A stretch of DNA of 39,814 nt from Victivallales bacterium (GCA_017431255.1 JAFRLI010000185.1:1-39814); one strand, 5' to 3'. Numbered from the stretch's first letter, positions 16,182 to 24,791 are shown. Program-made: numbers and translations. Notes: generated by a model not told the origin, from the sequence alone.

Positions 16182-18050
16182 ATGATAGCGCCTACCCTCC
16201 TGATTACCTCCGTGATGATGTTCCCCATCTGGGTCAGCGACGCCTGGAAGGAACGTCCCTTATTGTCAAAGGACCTCGATTACCAAAGTCCCGTCCAGAT
16301 GCGCGAGGAGACCTATCCCATGCTCACGAAGGCTCTGGCCGTCTCGGATTCCAAAATCCGCGGTACCATCTATGTCGTCTTGGGCAAGGATCCCATCCCC
16401 GCCAACTATGCGTTCCTCGTCAAGGTTCTTTCCACCGAAAAGGAGCCCACGCTCCAGGCCACCATCCTGCAGCAACTTGGCAACCACGCGGGTCCCTCCC
16501 TCCAGCCCGAGGCCATTCAACCCTGGCTTGCTCCCGAACACAGCACCATCGTCCGCCTCGCCGCACTCCGCCTCTACGCCAAAACGAAAAACTTCCATCG
16601 CTCCGAAATCGGCAACTTCCTTGCTCCTGAAGTCCCCGCTGTCCTGAGACAAGCTGCCATGGAAATCATCAACGATTCCCCGGAACTCGCCGAAGACTTC
16701 AACCCCGCCATCCTTGCATACAAGGAAGACGCCGACCCGCAAATCCGCATGCTCGCCCTGCAAATCGCACTCCAGCAATCCGCCCACAGACCAGAAGTCA
16801 AAACCTGGATTGCCGAAGCGCTGGAAGGTCCCCAGAACCTCAAACTCAGCCTTGCCAAGAAGGCCTTCCGTCTCCCTCCCGAAATGACCGCCACCCTCCT
16901 GAAGGAACCCGCAGTCGCCATCCGTGTCGCCGTCTGCAAAAACGCACCGACAGAAGCATATGAAGCTGTGACGGCCGCTGTGGACGATCCCTCCCCACTC
17001 GTCCGCCTCACCGCCTTGGCCACGCTGGCGCGTTTCAGCGAACAAAAGGTCTTTCCCGCCAATGCCCTTCCCCATCTTCTGGAACGCGTCCTGGAACACT
17101 GCAATGACCAGTCCGAAGTCATCCGAATCCAATCCCAGGATGTCCTGATGCACCTGGCCGTCTCCTATCAGGAATCTGTCACCGACACCTTGCGGAAGCA
17201 ATTGACGATGCAGGTGCCGCCCAAAGTCCGCTTCCACACCGTTCCCGTCCTCCAGGCAACCTGCCCCGCGTCGTTGCCAGCCATTGCCGCGCTCCTCAAG
17301 AGCGAGACCGTTCCCGAAAACCTCGTGGTGGAACTGCGAACGTTGGTGAACGCGGACAAGCGGGAAGACGTCCTCCGCCTCGCAAAGCATGCGTCCACCT
17401 CGGTTCGAGAAGAGGCAGCGAACACCATTGGCCGTCTCAAACTCGAAGGGACCTCCCAACTTCTCATCCAACTCTCCAAAGACAAGAACCTCAGCGTCCG
17501 CGTCGCCGCATTCATGGCCATGGGACGCCATCCGGACCTCGTATTCCTCCCCGTCTTCCTCAAATGCCTGGAAAACGTCCGTCGTGCTCTTCCCCAAGAA
17601 CGCAACGCCGTCGTCTGGGCTGCTGGCCAGTTCACCCCGGCCTCTCCCGATGAGTACAACAAAGTTTACTCCTCCCTCGCGCACCGCATCTACCTGCACT
17701 GCACGCGTCCCACGATTCCAGAGGAATCGGAGCTTGTCTTTGACGACACTACCGTCATTGTCAACGGGATGCAAACCCTGGTCCGCTGGGCAAAATCCAC
17801 GCAGGCGGAAGAAATCCTCGGCTTCGCCAAAACCACCATTGGCCTCTACAACGTCACCGCCGAGGAAGTTGCAGAACGCAATTCGAAGAATCCCGACCTC
17901 GCCAGCGATATGCCCAACGACCAACTGACCCGCTCCGTCGCCATTCAACTCCTCCAATTCCTCGAAGACAAGCCCATCACCCAACAGCAAATTGAGTTTA
18001 ACGAACCAGCCTTCCCCATCAGTTCCACAGACCAGTTGGAGCAGAATTAG
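16182..18050 (+). CDS. Secreted HEAT-repeat protein
   Basis: 622 residues. A short hydrophobic N-terminus (IAPTLLITSVMMFPIWV) acts as signal peptide or anchor. The rest is alpha-helical HEAT-like repeats, with recurrent patterns such as DPQIRMLALQIALQ, DPSPLVRLTALATLARF, STSVREEAANTIGRL and NLSVRVAAFMAMGRH. HEAT arrays bind other proteins and carry no catalysis. It starts 22 nt after the permease and ends 10 nt before the epimerase, so it is in the same operon. A scaffold role at the periplasmic face of the exporter is an inference. Confidence 0.75.
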   Translation: MIAPTLLITSVMMFPIWVSDAWKERPLLSKDLDYQSPVQMREETYPMLTKALAVSDSKIRGTIYVVLGKDPIPANYAFLVKVLSTEKEPTLQATILQQLGNHAGPSLQPEAIQPWLAPEHSTIVRLAALRLYAKTKNFHRSEIGNFLAPEVPAVLRQAAMEIINDSPELAEDFNPAILAYKEDADPQIRMLALQIALQQSAHRPEVKTWIAEALEGPQNLKLSLAKKAFRLPPEMTATLLKEPAVAIRVAVCKNAPTEAYEAVTAAVDDPSPLVRLTALATLARFSEQKVFPANALPHLLERVLEHCNDQSEVIRIQSQDVLMHLAVSYQESVTDTLRKQLTMQVPPKVRFHTVPVLQATCPASLPAIAALLKSETVPENLVVELRTLVNADKREDVLRLAKHASTSVREEAANTIGRLKLEGTSQLLIQLSKDKNLSVRVAAFMAMGRHPDLVFLPVFLKCLENVRRALPQERNAVVWAAGQFTPASPDEYNKVYSSLAHRIYLHCTRPTIPEESELVFDDTTVIVNGMQTLVRWAKSTQAEEILGFAKTTIGLYNVTAEEVAERNSKNPDLASDMPNDQLTRSVAIQLLQFLEDKPITQQQIEFNEPAFPISSTDQLEQN

Positions 18051-18060
18051 AGGAGACCCC

Positions 18061-19131
18061 ATGCTGTCGCCGAATGTCTTCCTGGAGGGCAAGTCCATTC
18101 TCCTTACAGGTGCCGCGGGGTTCATTGGAGCAAACCTCACTCGAAAGTTGCTTGCGGAATGCCGCAACGTCCGAATTGTCGGTCTCGACAATATGAACGA
18201 CTACTATGACGTCACGCTCAAAGAGCACCGTCTGCAACAAATCGAAGAGGCTTTTCAGGCGCGTCCTGACGCACAATGGAGGTTTGTGCGCGGCGATTTG
18301 GCGGACGCGGAACTCCTTCAGCGCTTATTTGACGAGGAGCGTCCCGCCGTCGTGGTGAACTTGGCGGCCCAGGCCGGCGTGCGGTATTCCATCACGAATC
18401 CACAGGCCTACGTGGATTCCAACGTCGTCGGCTTCTTCCACATCCTGGAATGTTGCCGGCACCACCCCGTCGAACACCTCGTCTACGCTTCCAGTTCCTC
18501 CATCTACGGCAACCACCACAAAATCCCGTTCTCGGTCGAGGACCGCGTCGACACCCCCGTCTCCCTCTACGCCGCCACCAAGAAAAGCAACGAATTGTTT
18601 GCGCACGCCTACAGCAAACTCTATGGCATCCCCTCCACGGGCCTCCGTTTCTTCACCGTCTACGGTCCCGCCGGACGCCCCGACATGGCCTACTTCAGTT
18701 TTACAAACAAACTCATCCAAGGCAAGACCATCGAAATCTTCAATTACGGAAACTGCAGACGCGACTTTACCTACGTGGACGATATCGTCGAAGGCGTTTT
18801 CCGCGTCATCCAATGCGCACCCGAAAAACAAACGGGAAGCGACGGACTGCCTGTCCCCCCCTACCGAATCTACAACATCGGAAACAACACCCCCGTCAAC
18901 CTTCTCGACTTCGTCAATATCCTCCAGCAGGAACTCATCCGCGCAAACGTCCTTCCTGCCGACTACGACTTCCCCGCACACACGAAACTCGTCCCCATGC
19001 AGGCAGGCGATGTCGAGGAAACCTATGCCGATGTCAGCGAACTCGAACGCGACTTTGGCTACAAACCCACCACCCCACTCCAGACGGGTCTGCGCAACTT
19101 CGCCACCTGGTTCAAAGCCTTCTATGGCTAA
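18061..19131 (+). CDS. NAD-dependent sugar-nucleotide epimerase, UDP-glucuronate 4-epimerase-like
   Basis: 356 residues from the ATG at 18061, with AGAGGAG just before it; the longer upstream frame is HEAT-gene sequence. This is an extended short-chain dehydrogenase: NAD loop TGAAGFIG at about 18-25, the aspartate in GLDNMNDYYD, and catalytic S/YxxxK as SSSSIYGN and YAATKKSNE. RFFTVYGPAGRPDMAYFSFTNKLIQGKTI is characteristic of the UDP-glucuronate/UDP-galacturonate 4-epimerase branch. It would supply a nucleotide sugar for surface polysaccharide. Its place at the end of the exporter operon suggests the exported material is a glycan, but that link is inferred. Confidence 0.85.
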   Translation: MLSPNVFLEGKSILLTGAAGFIGANLTRKLLAECRNVRIVGLDNMNDYYDVTLKEHRLQQIEEAFQARPDAQWRFVRGDLADAELLQRLFDEERPAVVVNLAAQAGVRYSITNPQAYVDSNVVGFFHILECCRHHPVEHLVYASSSSIYGNHHKIPFSVEDRVDTPVSLYAATKKSNELFAHAYSKLYGIPSTGLRFFTVYGPAGRPDMAYFSFTNKLIQGKTIEIFNYGNCRRDFTYVDDIVEGVFRVIQCAPEKQTGSDGLPVPPYRIYNIGNNTPVNLLDFVNILQQELIRANVLPADYDFPAHTKLVPMQAGDVEETYADVSELERDFGYKPTTPLQTGLRNFATWFKAFYG

Positions 19132-19331
19132 AACAACGGCATTTCCCCAAATCCCACCTGCCAGAAAGTCCTCCTTTCTACCGGAGAGTTTGAACAAATG
19201 GCAGCGTCATAACAACGTTTTCCGCAATCTTCCATAGCGAATTGCCCTCCTGCGGAATGCGAGGAGCCTCAGGGCAACGCATCATCGTACTGCTTCCAAG
19301 CTTCTGAACAAGAAAATTAAGGAACAAAACC

Positions 19332-21197
19332 ATGGAAATGCAGGAACACCCGACCCGCTTTATCTGGACATTCGGAAATCATGAGCCCTTGAATATGTAC
19401 CGGCGTATCGGCAAGAAATCGACCGGAGGAGTTCCCGGCGGTGCACATTGGCTCGAAAAATGGCATCACTGGTATGACAGCGAGGAGTGCGCCGAAACCA
19501 TGGCGAACCTCGGTCTGAACGTTCTTCACTGCCGCTGCTACAAAGGACTCGGATGGATGGAGGAGAAAAAAGATTTCCCGAATGTCGTCTCCTTTGCCCG
19601 CGCCTGCCGCAAACGAGGGATCAAGGTCCTTGCCTATGTCCAGTATTCCTCGCTCTATCCGGAGATCATGCGCAGGGAAATCCCAAATCTCATCGACTGG
19701 TGCCAGCTCGACCAGAACGGTCAGCCCCAAACGTATCTTGACAGTTACTGGAGATGGATTCCCTGCCCCAATCGTCCCGGTTTTCTGGAATATATGGACG
19801 GCATCCTTGGGCGGATCGTCGAATCCGGCGAGTTTGATGGCGTGATGTTCGACAACACCTTGAACTTCCCCTGCTATTGCCCGGAATGCAGAGAGAAGTT
19901 CAGCAGAAGGCTGGAAGAAAGAGGGTTCGATTTTCTCGATCCGAAATATGTCATTCTTCCGCCGTCCGACAAAACCAGAGAGATGATCGGGTCCCAGTCG
20001 GAAATTATGGATCCGGTGATCATCGAATATATCCGATTCCGCCGCGATACCATCAAGGGAGCCTTTGCCAGGTTCCGCCAACGGATCAAGTCGATGGATC
20101 CGGAATGTGTCATTTCCGCCAATATTCCATTGATGCCGCGCCGCCAGAATCTGGTCTATTACAACACCCCGACAATGGACCTGGCTCCGCTGATGGATGT
20201 CGTTCTCTCTCAGACGGGAAATCAGCCGGAATGGAACGGGTCCGATGGCGTCATCTCCCAGCAGCATGAAATCAAGTTTGCCAATGCGCTCCATCTGACT
20301 TCGGTTCCGCTCAACGACAACGATGCCGGCGGCTCCGTCTTTTCCGGAGGCTCCTATTCGGGTCCGCTTTTCGAATCTCTCTTCGGCGGAACGACTCCGG
20401 TAGACCGAATCATTATGAAGCCTCTTCCGGGAGGTGCTCTCAATACCGCAAAGATGGAATCCCGAAAACCTGTTCTGGAACGGCTCCGCTTCCTTTCCAA
20501 GACATACGAAGAGGTTCTAGAATTGCCGGAATATGCGCCCATCGGGCTTCTGTACAGCGAGGATTCCTGTACCCTCTCGCAGAAAGCAATCGAAGCCTAT
20601 TACCGCTGTGAAACGAGTCTCCTTGCCAATCATCTTCCCTATCGGATGATCGCGGTCAAAGAAGACCAAATCAATCAGGCAGAACTGAATGAATGCTCGG
20701 TGCTGATCCTTCCAAATGCGAACTGCCTGAGCGACGCCTTGGTCGAAATCCTGAAAAACTGGGACGGCAGGCTGATCCTTGCCGGCGATGAAAACGGATG
20801 GAACGATGAGAATTATCGCCAACGCGCCGAACTTCCGTTCGCCGGAAAGGAAACTATCGAAATCCCCCAGCATAAAATCATCAACCTGAACTGGAAAGTC
20901 AATCTCCAGATCGTCCCGGACAACTGGAGCGAACTGTTCGCGGACGTTTCCGTCGTTCGACTGAACCTGAGTCCAGCTGCCCATTGCGTCATCAAGCGAA
21001 ATGCCGCCGGGAAAATCGTGGCCCTTCTGATTTCCGCACCCACGGCAATCTCGAAGGGCGAGGCTTTGATTCCGAAGGAGTTTCAGGCAAATACCTACAA
21101 GTTTGTGACGCTGACAGGCGAAGAGCCTGCGGTGTTCCATGGAAACACTTTGAAACTGCCCGCATTCGAAGGCATGCTGATGGTCATTGCACTCTAG
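19332..21197 (+). CDS. Glycoside-hydrolase-like TIM-barrel protein (GHL6-type), possibly acquired
   Basis: 621 residues, no signal peptide, AAGGA before the ATG. Residues about 40-330 look like a TIM barrel with FDGVMFDNT and the CYCPECREKFSRRLEERG motif. That motif is seen in GHL6 and related proteins close to alpha-fucosidases and beta-galactosidases. Residues about 400-500 resemble a trimerisation-type alpha/beta domain (YAPIGLLYSE...VLILPNANCLSD). A beta domain ends the protein. Codon use differs from the neighbours: proline is mostly CCG and arginine often AGA/AGG or CGG, where neighbours prefer CCC and CGC/CGT. The stop codon abuts truncated repeat copy D. Horizontal acquisition is likely; the substrate is unknown. 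Confidence 0.65.
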   Translation: MEMQEHPTRFIWTFGNHEPLNMYRRIGKKSTGGVPGGAHWLEKWHHWYDSEECAETMANLGLNVLHCRCYKGLGWMEEKKDFPNVVSFARACRKRGIKVLAYVQYSSLYPEIMRREIPNLIDWCQLDQNGQPQTYLDSYWRWIPCPNRPGFLEYMDGILGRIVESGEFDGVMFDNTLNFPCYCPECREKFSRRLEERGFDFLDPKYVILPPSDKTREMIGSQSEIMDPVIIEYIRFRRDTIKGAFARFRQRIKSMDPECVISANIPLMPRRQNLVYYNTPTMDLAPLMDVVLSQTGNQPEWNGSDGVISQQHEIKFANALHLTSVPLNDNDAGGSVFSGGSYSGPLFESLFGGTTPVDRIIMKPLPGGALNTAKMESRKPVLERLRFLSKTYEEVLELPEYAPIGLLYSEDSCTLSQKAIEAYYRCETSLLANHLPYRMIAVKEDQINQAELNECSVLILPNANCLSDALVEILKNWDGRLILAGDENGWNDENYRQRAELPFAGKETIEIPQHKIINLNWKVNLQIVPDNWSELFADVSVVRLNLSPAAHCVIKRNAAGKIVALLISAPTAISKGEALIPKEFQANTYKFVTLTGEEPAVFHGNTLKLPAFEGMLMVIAL

Positions 21198-21238
21198 CGC
21201 TGTGACGGCGGTTGAAATGAGAGTTTTGCAATTTCCTC
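21197..21238 (+). repeat. Palindromic element, copy D (right half only)
   Basis: GCGCTGTGACGGCGGTTGAAATGAG followed by AGTTTTGCAATTTCCTC matches the right 42 bp of copies A and B. The left half is missing and the sequence begins at the stop codon of the glycosidase-like gene (19332-21197), so it was truncated by whatever placed that gene here. Confidence 0.8.
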
Positions 21239-21287
21239 AAAATTATGAATCAGGAGGCCAAAAGAGGAAAATCTTGCTTAGACGGGA

Positions 21288-21315
21288 TTGTCTTTTGGGG
21301 AAGATGGGTTATATT
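21288..21315 (+). promoter_or_regulatory. Predicted sigma-70-type promoter for rpsB-tsf
   Basis: TTGTCT (21288-21293), a 16-bp spacer, then TATATT (21310-21315). The next 147 bp to the GTG start of rpsB would be the leader, long enough for autoregulation by S2, though no S2-binding structure was identified. Confidence 0.5.
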
Positions 21316-21462
21316 AATGAGTTGACGCGTCTAGTTTTTCCGTCGAATGGCGGAAACGGCAGCCTCCCCTGCTGGGGCGCGACATAAAGCACGCATCCGT
21401 TTCGAACTTGGCTGGGAGAAATAGCCAGGTGGCAAAGCGGACAAGCCAGAAGGAATTGCATC

Positions 21463-22242
21463 GTGGCAACCACAAGCATCCTCGATCTCATGAACGCCGG
21501 CGTACACTTTGGTCACAAAACCAAGCGCTGGAACCCCAAAATGAAGCCGTACATCTACGGTGTTCGCAATGGCATCACCATCTTTGATCTGACGATCACG
21601 ATGAAGCAACTGGCTGCCGCGTGCGAATACCTGAACCAGTTGGTCGCGGACGGAAAGCAGGTCCTGTTCGTCGGCGCGAAGCGCCAGGCGCAGGAATGCG
21701 TCAAAGGCATTGCGGAATCCCTGGGGATGCCGTATATGTGCGACCGTTGGCTGGGCGGCACTCTGACCAACTCCAAGGTGGTCATGAGCCGCGTGGAATA
21801 TATGAAGAAACTCCAGAAGTCCGTGGAAGACGGCTCGATGGACAAACTGCCGAAGAAGGAAGTCGCCGGTCTGAAGCGCGAACTGGGCAAACTGGAAACC
21901 ACCCTGGGCGGTATCTCCAACCTGAAAGGCCTGCCTGCGGCATTGGTGGTCGTGGACGTCATGCACGAGCACATCGCAGTGGAAGAAGCAGCCAAACTGA
22001 AGATCCCCGTGGTCGCCATCGTTGACTCCAACTGCAATCCCGACAAGATCGAATACGTGATCCCCGGCAACGACGACGCGCTGCGCTCCATCAAAGTCGT
22101 GATGGAAACCCTGCAGGCCGCGATGTCCGAGGGCGTTGCTGTCGCCAACAAGAAGCTGGAAAAGGCCGCCGAAGAAAAGGTCGCCCCCATCGCTGACGAT
22201 GACGACGCCAAGCCCGAGGCGGACGCGCCCAAGGCCGAGTAA
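21463..22242 (+). CDS. rpsB: 30S ribosomal protein S2
   Basis: 259 residues starting at GTG (21463) behind AGAAGGA. The N-terminus LMNAGVHFGHKTKRWNPKMKPYIYG, the central RWLGGTLTN and the DVMHEHIAVEEAAKLKIPVVAIVDSNCNPD block are S2 signatures. The C-terminus ends in an acidic Asp/Pro/Ala tail (DDDDAKPEADAPKAE) longer than the conserved core. It binds the 30S body with S1. It is the first gene of the classic rpsB-tsf-pyrH-frr order. Confidence 0.98.
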   Translation: MATTSILDLMNAGVHFGHKTKRWNPKMKPYIYGVRNGITIFDLTITMKQLAAACEYLNQLVADGKQVLFVGAKRQAQECVKGIAESLGMPYMCDRWLGGTLTNSKVVMSRVEYMKKLQKSVEDGSMDKLPKKEVAGLKRELGKLETTLGGISNLKGLPAALVVVDVMHEHIAVEEAAKLKIPVVAIVDSNCNPDKIEYVIPGNDDALRSIKVVMETLQAAMSEGVAVANKKLEKAAEEKVAPIADDDDAKPEADAPKAE

Positions 22243-22284
22243 GGACCACTCTAGTTTCACCTTAGCGAAAGAAGGATTTTTCAA

Positions 22285-23103
22285 ATGGCTATTACTGCTG
22301 CACAAGTTTCTGCCCTGCGCGAAAAGACGCAGTGCGGTATGATGGATTGCAAAAAGGCTCTCGAGGCCAGCGATGGCGACATCGAGAAGGCCGTGGAATG
22401 GCTCCGCAAGAAGGGCATGGCCCGTGCCGAAGAAAAGGCCGGCCGCGCCGCGAACCAGGGCATCATCGTCATCAAGGCGGAAGGCAACGCCGCTGCCATG
22501 GTCGAACTGCTTTGCGAAACCGACTTCGTCGCCCGCAATCCCCAGTTCAAGGCATACGGTGCCAAACTCGCTGACGCCGTTCTGGCGTACGATGGCGAAG
22601 GTGATGTCTCCGCGAAACTCGCCGCACAGTTCTGCGACGACCTCAAGGAGTTCATCGGCGTCATCAAGGAAAACATGAAGATTCGCCGCGCCCTGCGTTG
22701 GGTCTCCACCGAGGGCAAACTCGGCTTCTACGTGCACACTGCCACCCCGTACGCGGCACTGGTCGAACTCACTGGCGAAGTCAGTGACGAACTCCCCCAG
22801 CAGGTTGCCATGCAGGTTGTCTCCGCCGACCCGAAGTTCATCTGCCCGAAGTGCATCCCCGAAGATCGCATCGCCAAAGAGCGCGAAATCGCGCTGGCCA
22901 CCGCTCCCCAGGGCAAGCCGCAGAACATCATCGATGGCATCGTCAACGGCAAACTCAACAAGTGGTACAGCCAGGTCTGCCTCGTGAAGCAACCCTGGAT
23001 TTTCGATGACAAAACCACCCTCGAAAAGGCTGCCCCGAAGGCACGCGTCCTCCGTTTCGTCCGCTGGACCGCCGGCGAACCTCTCGAAGGCGAACAGGCA
23101 TAG
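22285..23103 (+). CDS. tsf: Translation elongation factor Ts
   Basis: 272 residues. It exchanges GDP for GTP on EF-Tu. The N-terminal UBA-like domain (VSALREKTQCGMMDCKKALEASDGDIEKAVEWLRKKG), the TDFVARN core motif (residues about 80-86), and the KEREIAL and GKLNKWYSQVCLVKQPW regions identify it. An unusual CPKC pair (FICPKCIPED, near residue 190) replaces the normally cysteine-free loop before KEREI and could bind a metal. AGAAGGA precedes the ATG. A hairpin and then a strong terminator lie directly downstream. Confidence 0.97.
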   Translation: MAITAAQVSALREKTQCGMMDCKKALEASDGDIEKAVEWLRKKGMARAEEKAGRAANQGIIVIKAEGNAAAMVELLCETDFVARNPQFKAYGAKLADAVLAYDGEGDVSAKLAAQFCDDLKEFIGVIKENMKIRRALRWVSTEGKLGFYVHTATPYAALVELTGEVSDELPQQVAMQVVSADPKFICPKCIPEDRIAKEREIALATAPQGKPQNIIDGIVNGKLNKWYSQVCLVKQPWIFDDKTTLEKAAPKARVLRFVRWTAGEPLEGEQA

Positions 23104-23112
23104 CCTTACCGA

Positions 23113-23138
23113 CTCCTCCGTGCTTCGGCGCGGAGGAG
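23113..23138 (+). other. UUCG-loop hairpin after tsf
   Basis: CTCCTCCG and CGGAGGAG pair, extended by TGC/GCG around a TTCG tetraloop, giving an 11-bp stem starting 10 nt after the tsf stop. No T-run follows, so it looks like an RNA-stability or processing hairpin. Confidence 0.7.
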
Positions 23139-23144
23139 CATTTC

Positions 23145-23190
23145 GGCAATCTCCCCGATGTCTTTCCAGACCGAGAAGATTGCCTTTTTT
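23145..23190 (+). terminator. Intrinsic terminator between tsf and pyrH
   Basis: GGCAATCT (23145-23152) pairs with AGATTGCC (23177-23184) and six Ts follow. An inner GTCT-TTCC-AGAC stem-loop lies in between. Only 49 bp separate it from the pyrH start and no promoter is visible there, so it probably attenuates and does not isolate pyrH completely. Confidence 0.75.
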
Positions 23191-23239
23191 GTAAAAGCGA
23201 TTTTCCTCATCAGTCACCCTCTAGGAAAGCGGTATTGAC

Positions 23240-23965
23240 ATGCCAGAAACACTGAAGTTCAAACGAATCCTTCTGAAAATCAGCGGCGAAATGCTCAAAG
23301 GCAAGGCGGGCTACGGCATTGACCCCGAAGCGACTCTCGAGGTTGCGCAACGCATCGCGGAACCTGTTGCCTGCGGTTGCGAAACCGCCATCATCCTGGG
23401 AGCCGGCAATCTCTTCCGGGGACTGGCAGGCTCTCGCACGGGCATGGATCGCACCACCGCCGACCAGATGGGAATGCTCGCCACCTGCATGAACGCGCTC
23501 GCCATTCGCGATGCGCTCGAATCCATCGGCGTCCCGGCGGAAATCCAGTCTGCCCTCCCCATCGCCGGCGTCCTCGCACCATTTGATCAACGGCGCGCCA
23601 TGCGACTCCTCGCCGACCACAAGGTCGTCATCTTCGCCGCCGGCACGGGACACCCCTACTTCACCACCGATACCTGCGCAGCACTCCGCGCCTGCGAAAT
23701 CCAGGCCGACGCCGTCTTCAAGGGAACCAAGGTAGACGGCATCTACACCGCCGACCCCGTCAAAAATCCCAACGCCACACGCTACGAACGCCTCACCTTC
23801 GCAAAGGCTCTCGCGGACAATCTGCAGGTGATGGACGCCGCCGCTTTCTCCCTCTGCCAGGACAATCATCTCCCAATTTTGGTCTTCCGATTTGGCAAAG
23901 AGGGTATTCTGCGTAATATTATGTATGGCGACCTCAGCGCCGCCACTCTCGTCAGCAACGACTAA
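23240..23965 (+). CDS. pyrH: UMP kinase
   Basis: 241 residues of the amino-acid-kinase fold. It phosphorylates UMP to UDP for nucleotide and sugar-nucleotide supply. RILLKISGEML (residues about 9-19), GAGNLFRG (about 54-61), MDRTTADQMGMLATCMNALA, the GTGHPYFTTDTCAALRA loop and KVDGIYTADPVKNP are all diagnostic. AGGAAAG lies before the ATG. It follows a terminator but keeps the conserved gene order, so expression likely depends on readthrough. Confidence 0.98.
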   Translation: MPETLKFKRILLKISGEMLKGKAGYGIDPEATLEVAQRIAEPVACGCETAIILGAGNLFRGLAGSRTGMDRTTADQMGMLATCMNALAIRDALESIGVPAEIQSALPIAGVLAPFDQRRAMRLLADHKVVIFAAGTGHPYFTTDTCAALRACEIQADAVFKGTKVDGIYTADPVKNPNATRYERLTFAKALADNLQVMDAAAFSLCQDNHLPILVFRFGKEGILRNIMYGDLSAATLVSND

Positions 23966-23989
23966 CCTTCCATACAAAGGAGCAACCCC

Positions 23990-24652
23990 ATGGGCAAAAA
24001 AGACAAAGACAAAGACAAGAACAAGAAAGGTGGTTCCGCCCCCGCCGCAGCCTCTGCCGCGATGGCCGCCCCCGCCATCTCCTACAACTTCAACGATTCC
24101 ACCAAAATCACCGAGACCGCAACCGCCGCCATGAACCAGGCACTCGCCTTCATGGAAAAGGACTTCGCGTCCTTCCGCACGGGAAAGGCCTCCCCCGCGA
24201 TGCTCGACGGCGTCATGGTCGAGGCATACGGTTCCCAGATGCGCCTCAAGGACATGGCCGCCGTCACCGCTCCCGAACCCCTCCTCCTCGTCATCCGTCC
24301 CTTTGACATCAATTCCATCAAGAACATCGAAAAGGCCATCATCGCCTCCAACATCGGCATCAGTCCCGTTTCCGACGGACGCGTCGTGCGCCTCCCCGTC
24401 CCCGAACTCTCCGCCGAACGTCGCGCCGAACTCTCCAAAAACATCAAAAAGCGTTCCGAAGACGCCAAAATCCAGGTCCGCAACGTCCGTCGCGACGCCA
24501 ATGACGCCATCAAGAAGTTCGAAAAGGACTCCTCCTTCACCGAAGACGAGGCCGACGCACTCACCGAGAAAATCCAGAAACTGACCGACCAGACCGTCGA
24601 TAAAATCCAGAAGGCTACCGACACCAAAATCGCCGAACTGGAACACATCTGA
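23990..24652 (+). CDS. frr: Ribosome recycling factor with N-terminal extension
   Basis: 220 residues, about 35 longer than usual. The extra N-terminus (residues 1 to about 32) is a Lys/Asp-rich run (KKDKDKDKNKKGG) followed by an alanine-rich linker. The RRF fold then starts at TETATAAMNQALAFMEKDFASFRTGKASPAMLDGV and continues with RLPVPELSAERRAELSKNIKK and the long coiled helices. It releases ribosomes after termination together with EF-G. AAAGGAG places the start clearly at the extended N-terminus. The TGA stop is partly supplied by the first bases of repeat copy C. Confidence 0.96.
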   Translation: MGKKDKDKDKNKKGGSAPAAASAAMAAPAISYNFNDSTKITETATAAMNQALAFMEKDFASFRTGKASPAMLDGVMVEAYGSQMRLKDMAAVTAPEPLLLVIRPFDINSIKNIEKAIIASNIGISPVSDGRVVRLPVPELSAERRAELSKNIKKRSEDAKIQVRNVRRDANDAIKKFEKDSSFTEDEADALTEKIQKLTDQTVDKIQKATDTKIAELEHI

Positions 24653-24791
24653 GGGAATTGCAAAACTCTCATCCCAACCGCCTTCACGGCGCGGCGCGAT
24701 GGCTTCATCGCTCAAACTCAGCGTGGTCACCACGCTTTGCTTTCGCTCTTCGCCCTCGCTTGCGGCGTTTTGGCGATTGGGCGGTAGTTTT
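24651..24791 (-). repeat. Palindromic element, copy C (inverted, expanded)
   Basis: Read on the minus strand this matches copies A and B. On the + strand it starts GAGGGAATTGCAAAACTC and continues with CCGCCTTCACGGCGCGGCGCGATGGC. It ends with CGCTTGCGGCGTTTTGGCG and GGCGGTAGTTTT. About 46 extra bases sit in the middle and include the perfect hairpin AGCGTGG-TCA-CCACGCT (24720-24736). The far terminus is decayed. The first GA belongs to the frr stop codon. Confidence 0.8.

Noticed and set aside
19132-19331. Gene or RNA in the gap before the foreign-looking glycosidase
   Set aside because: Only a 7-bp TTGCCCT/AGGGCAA pairing was seen, without a T-run, and no coding pattern.
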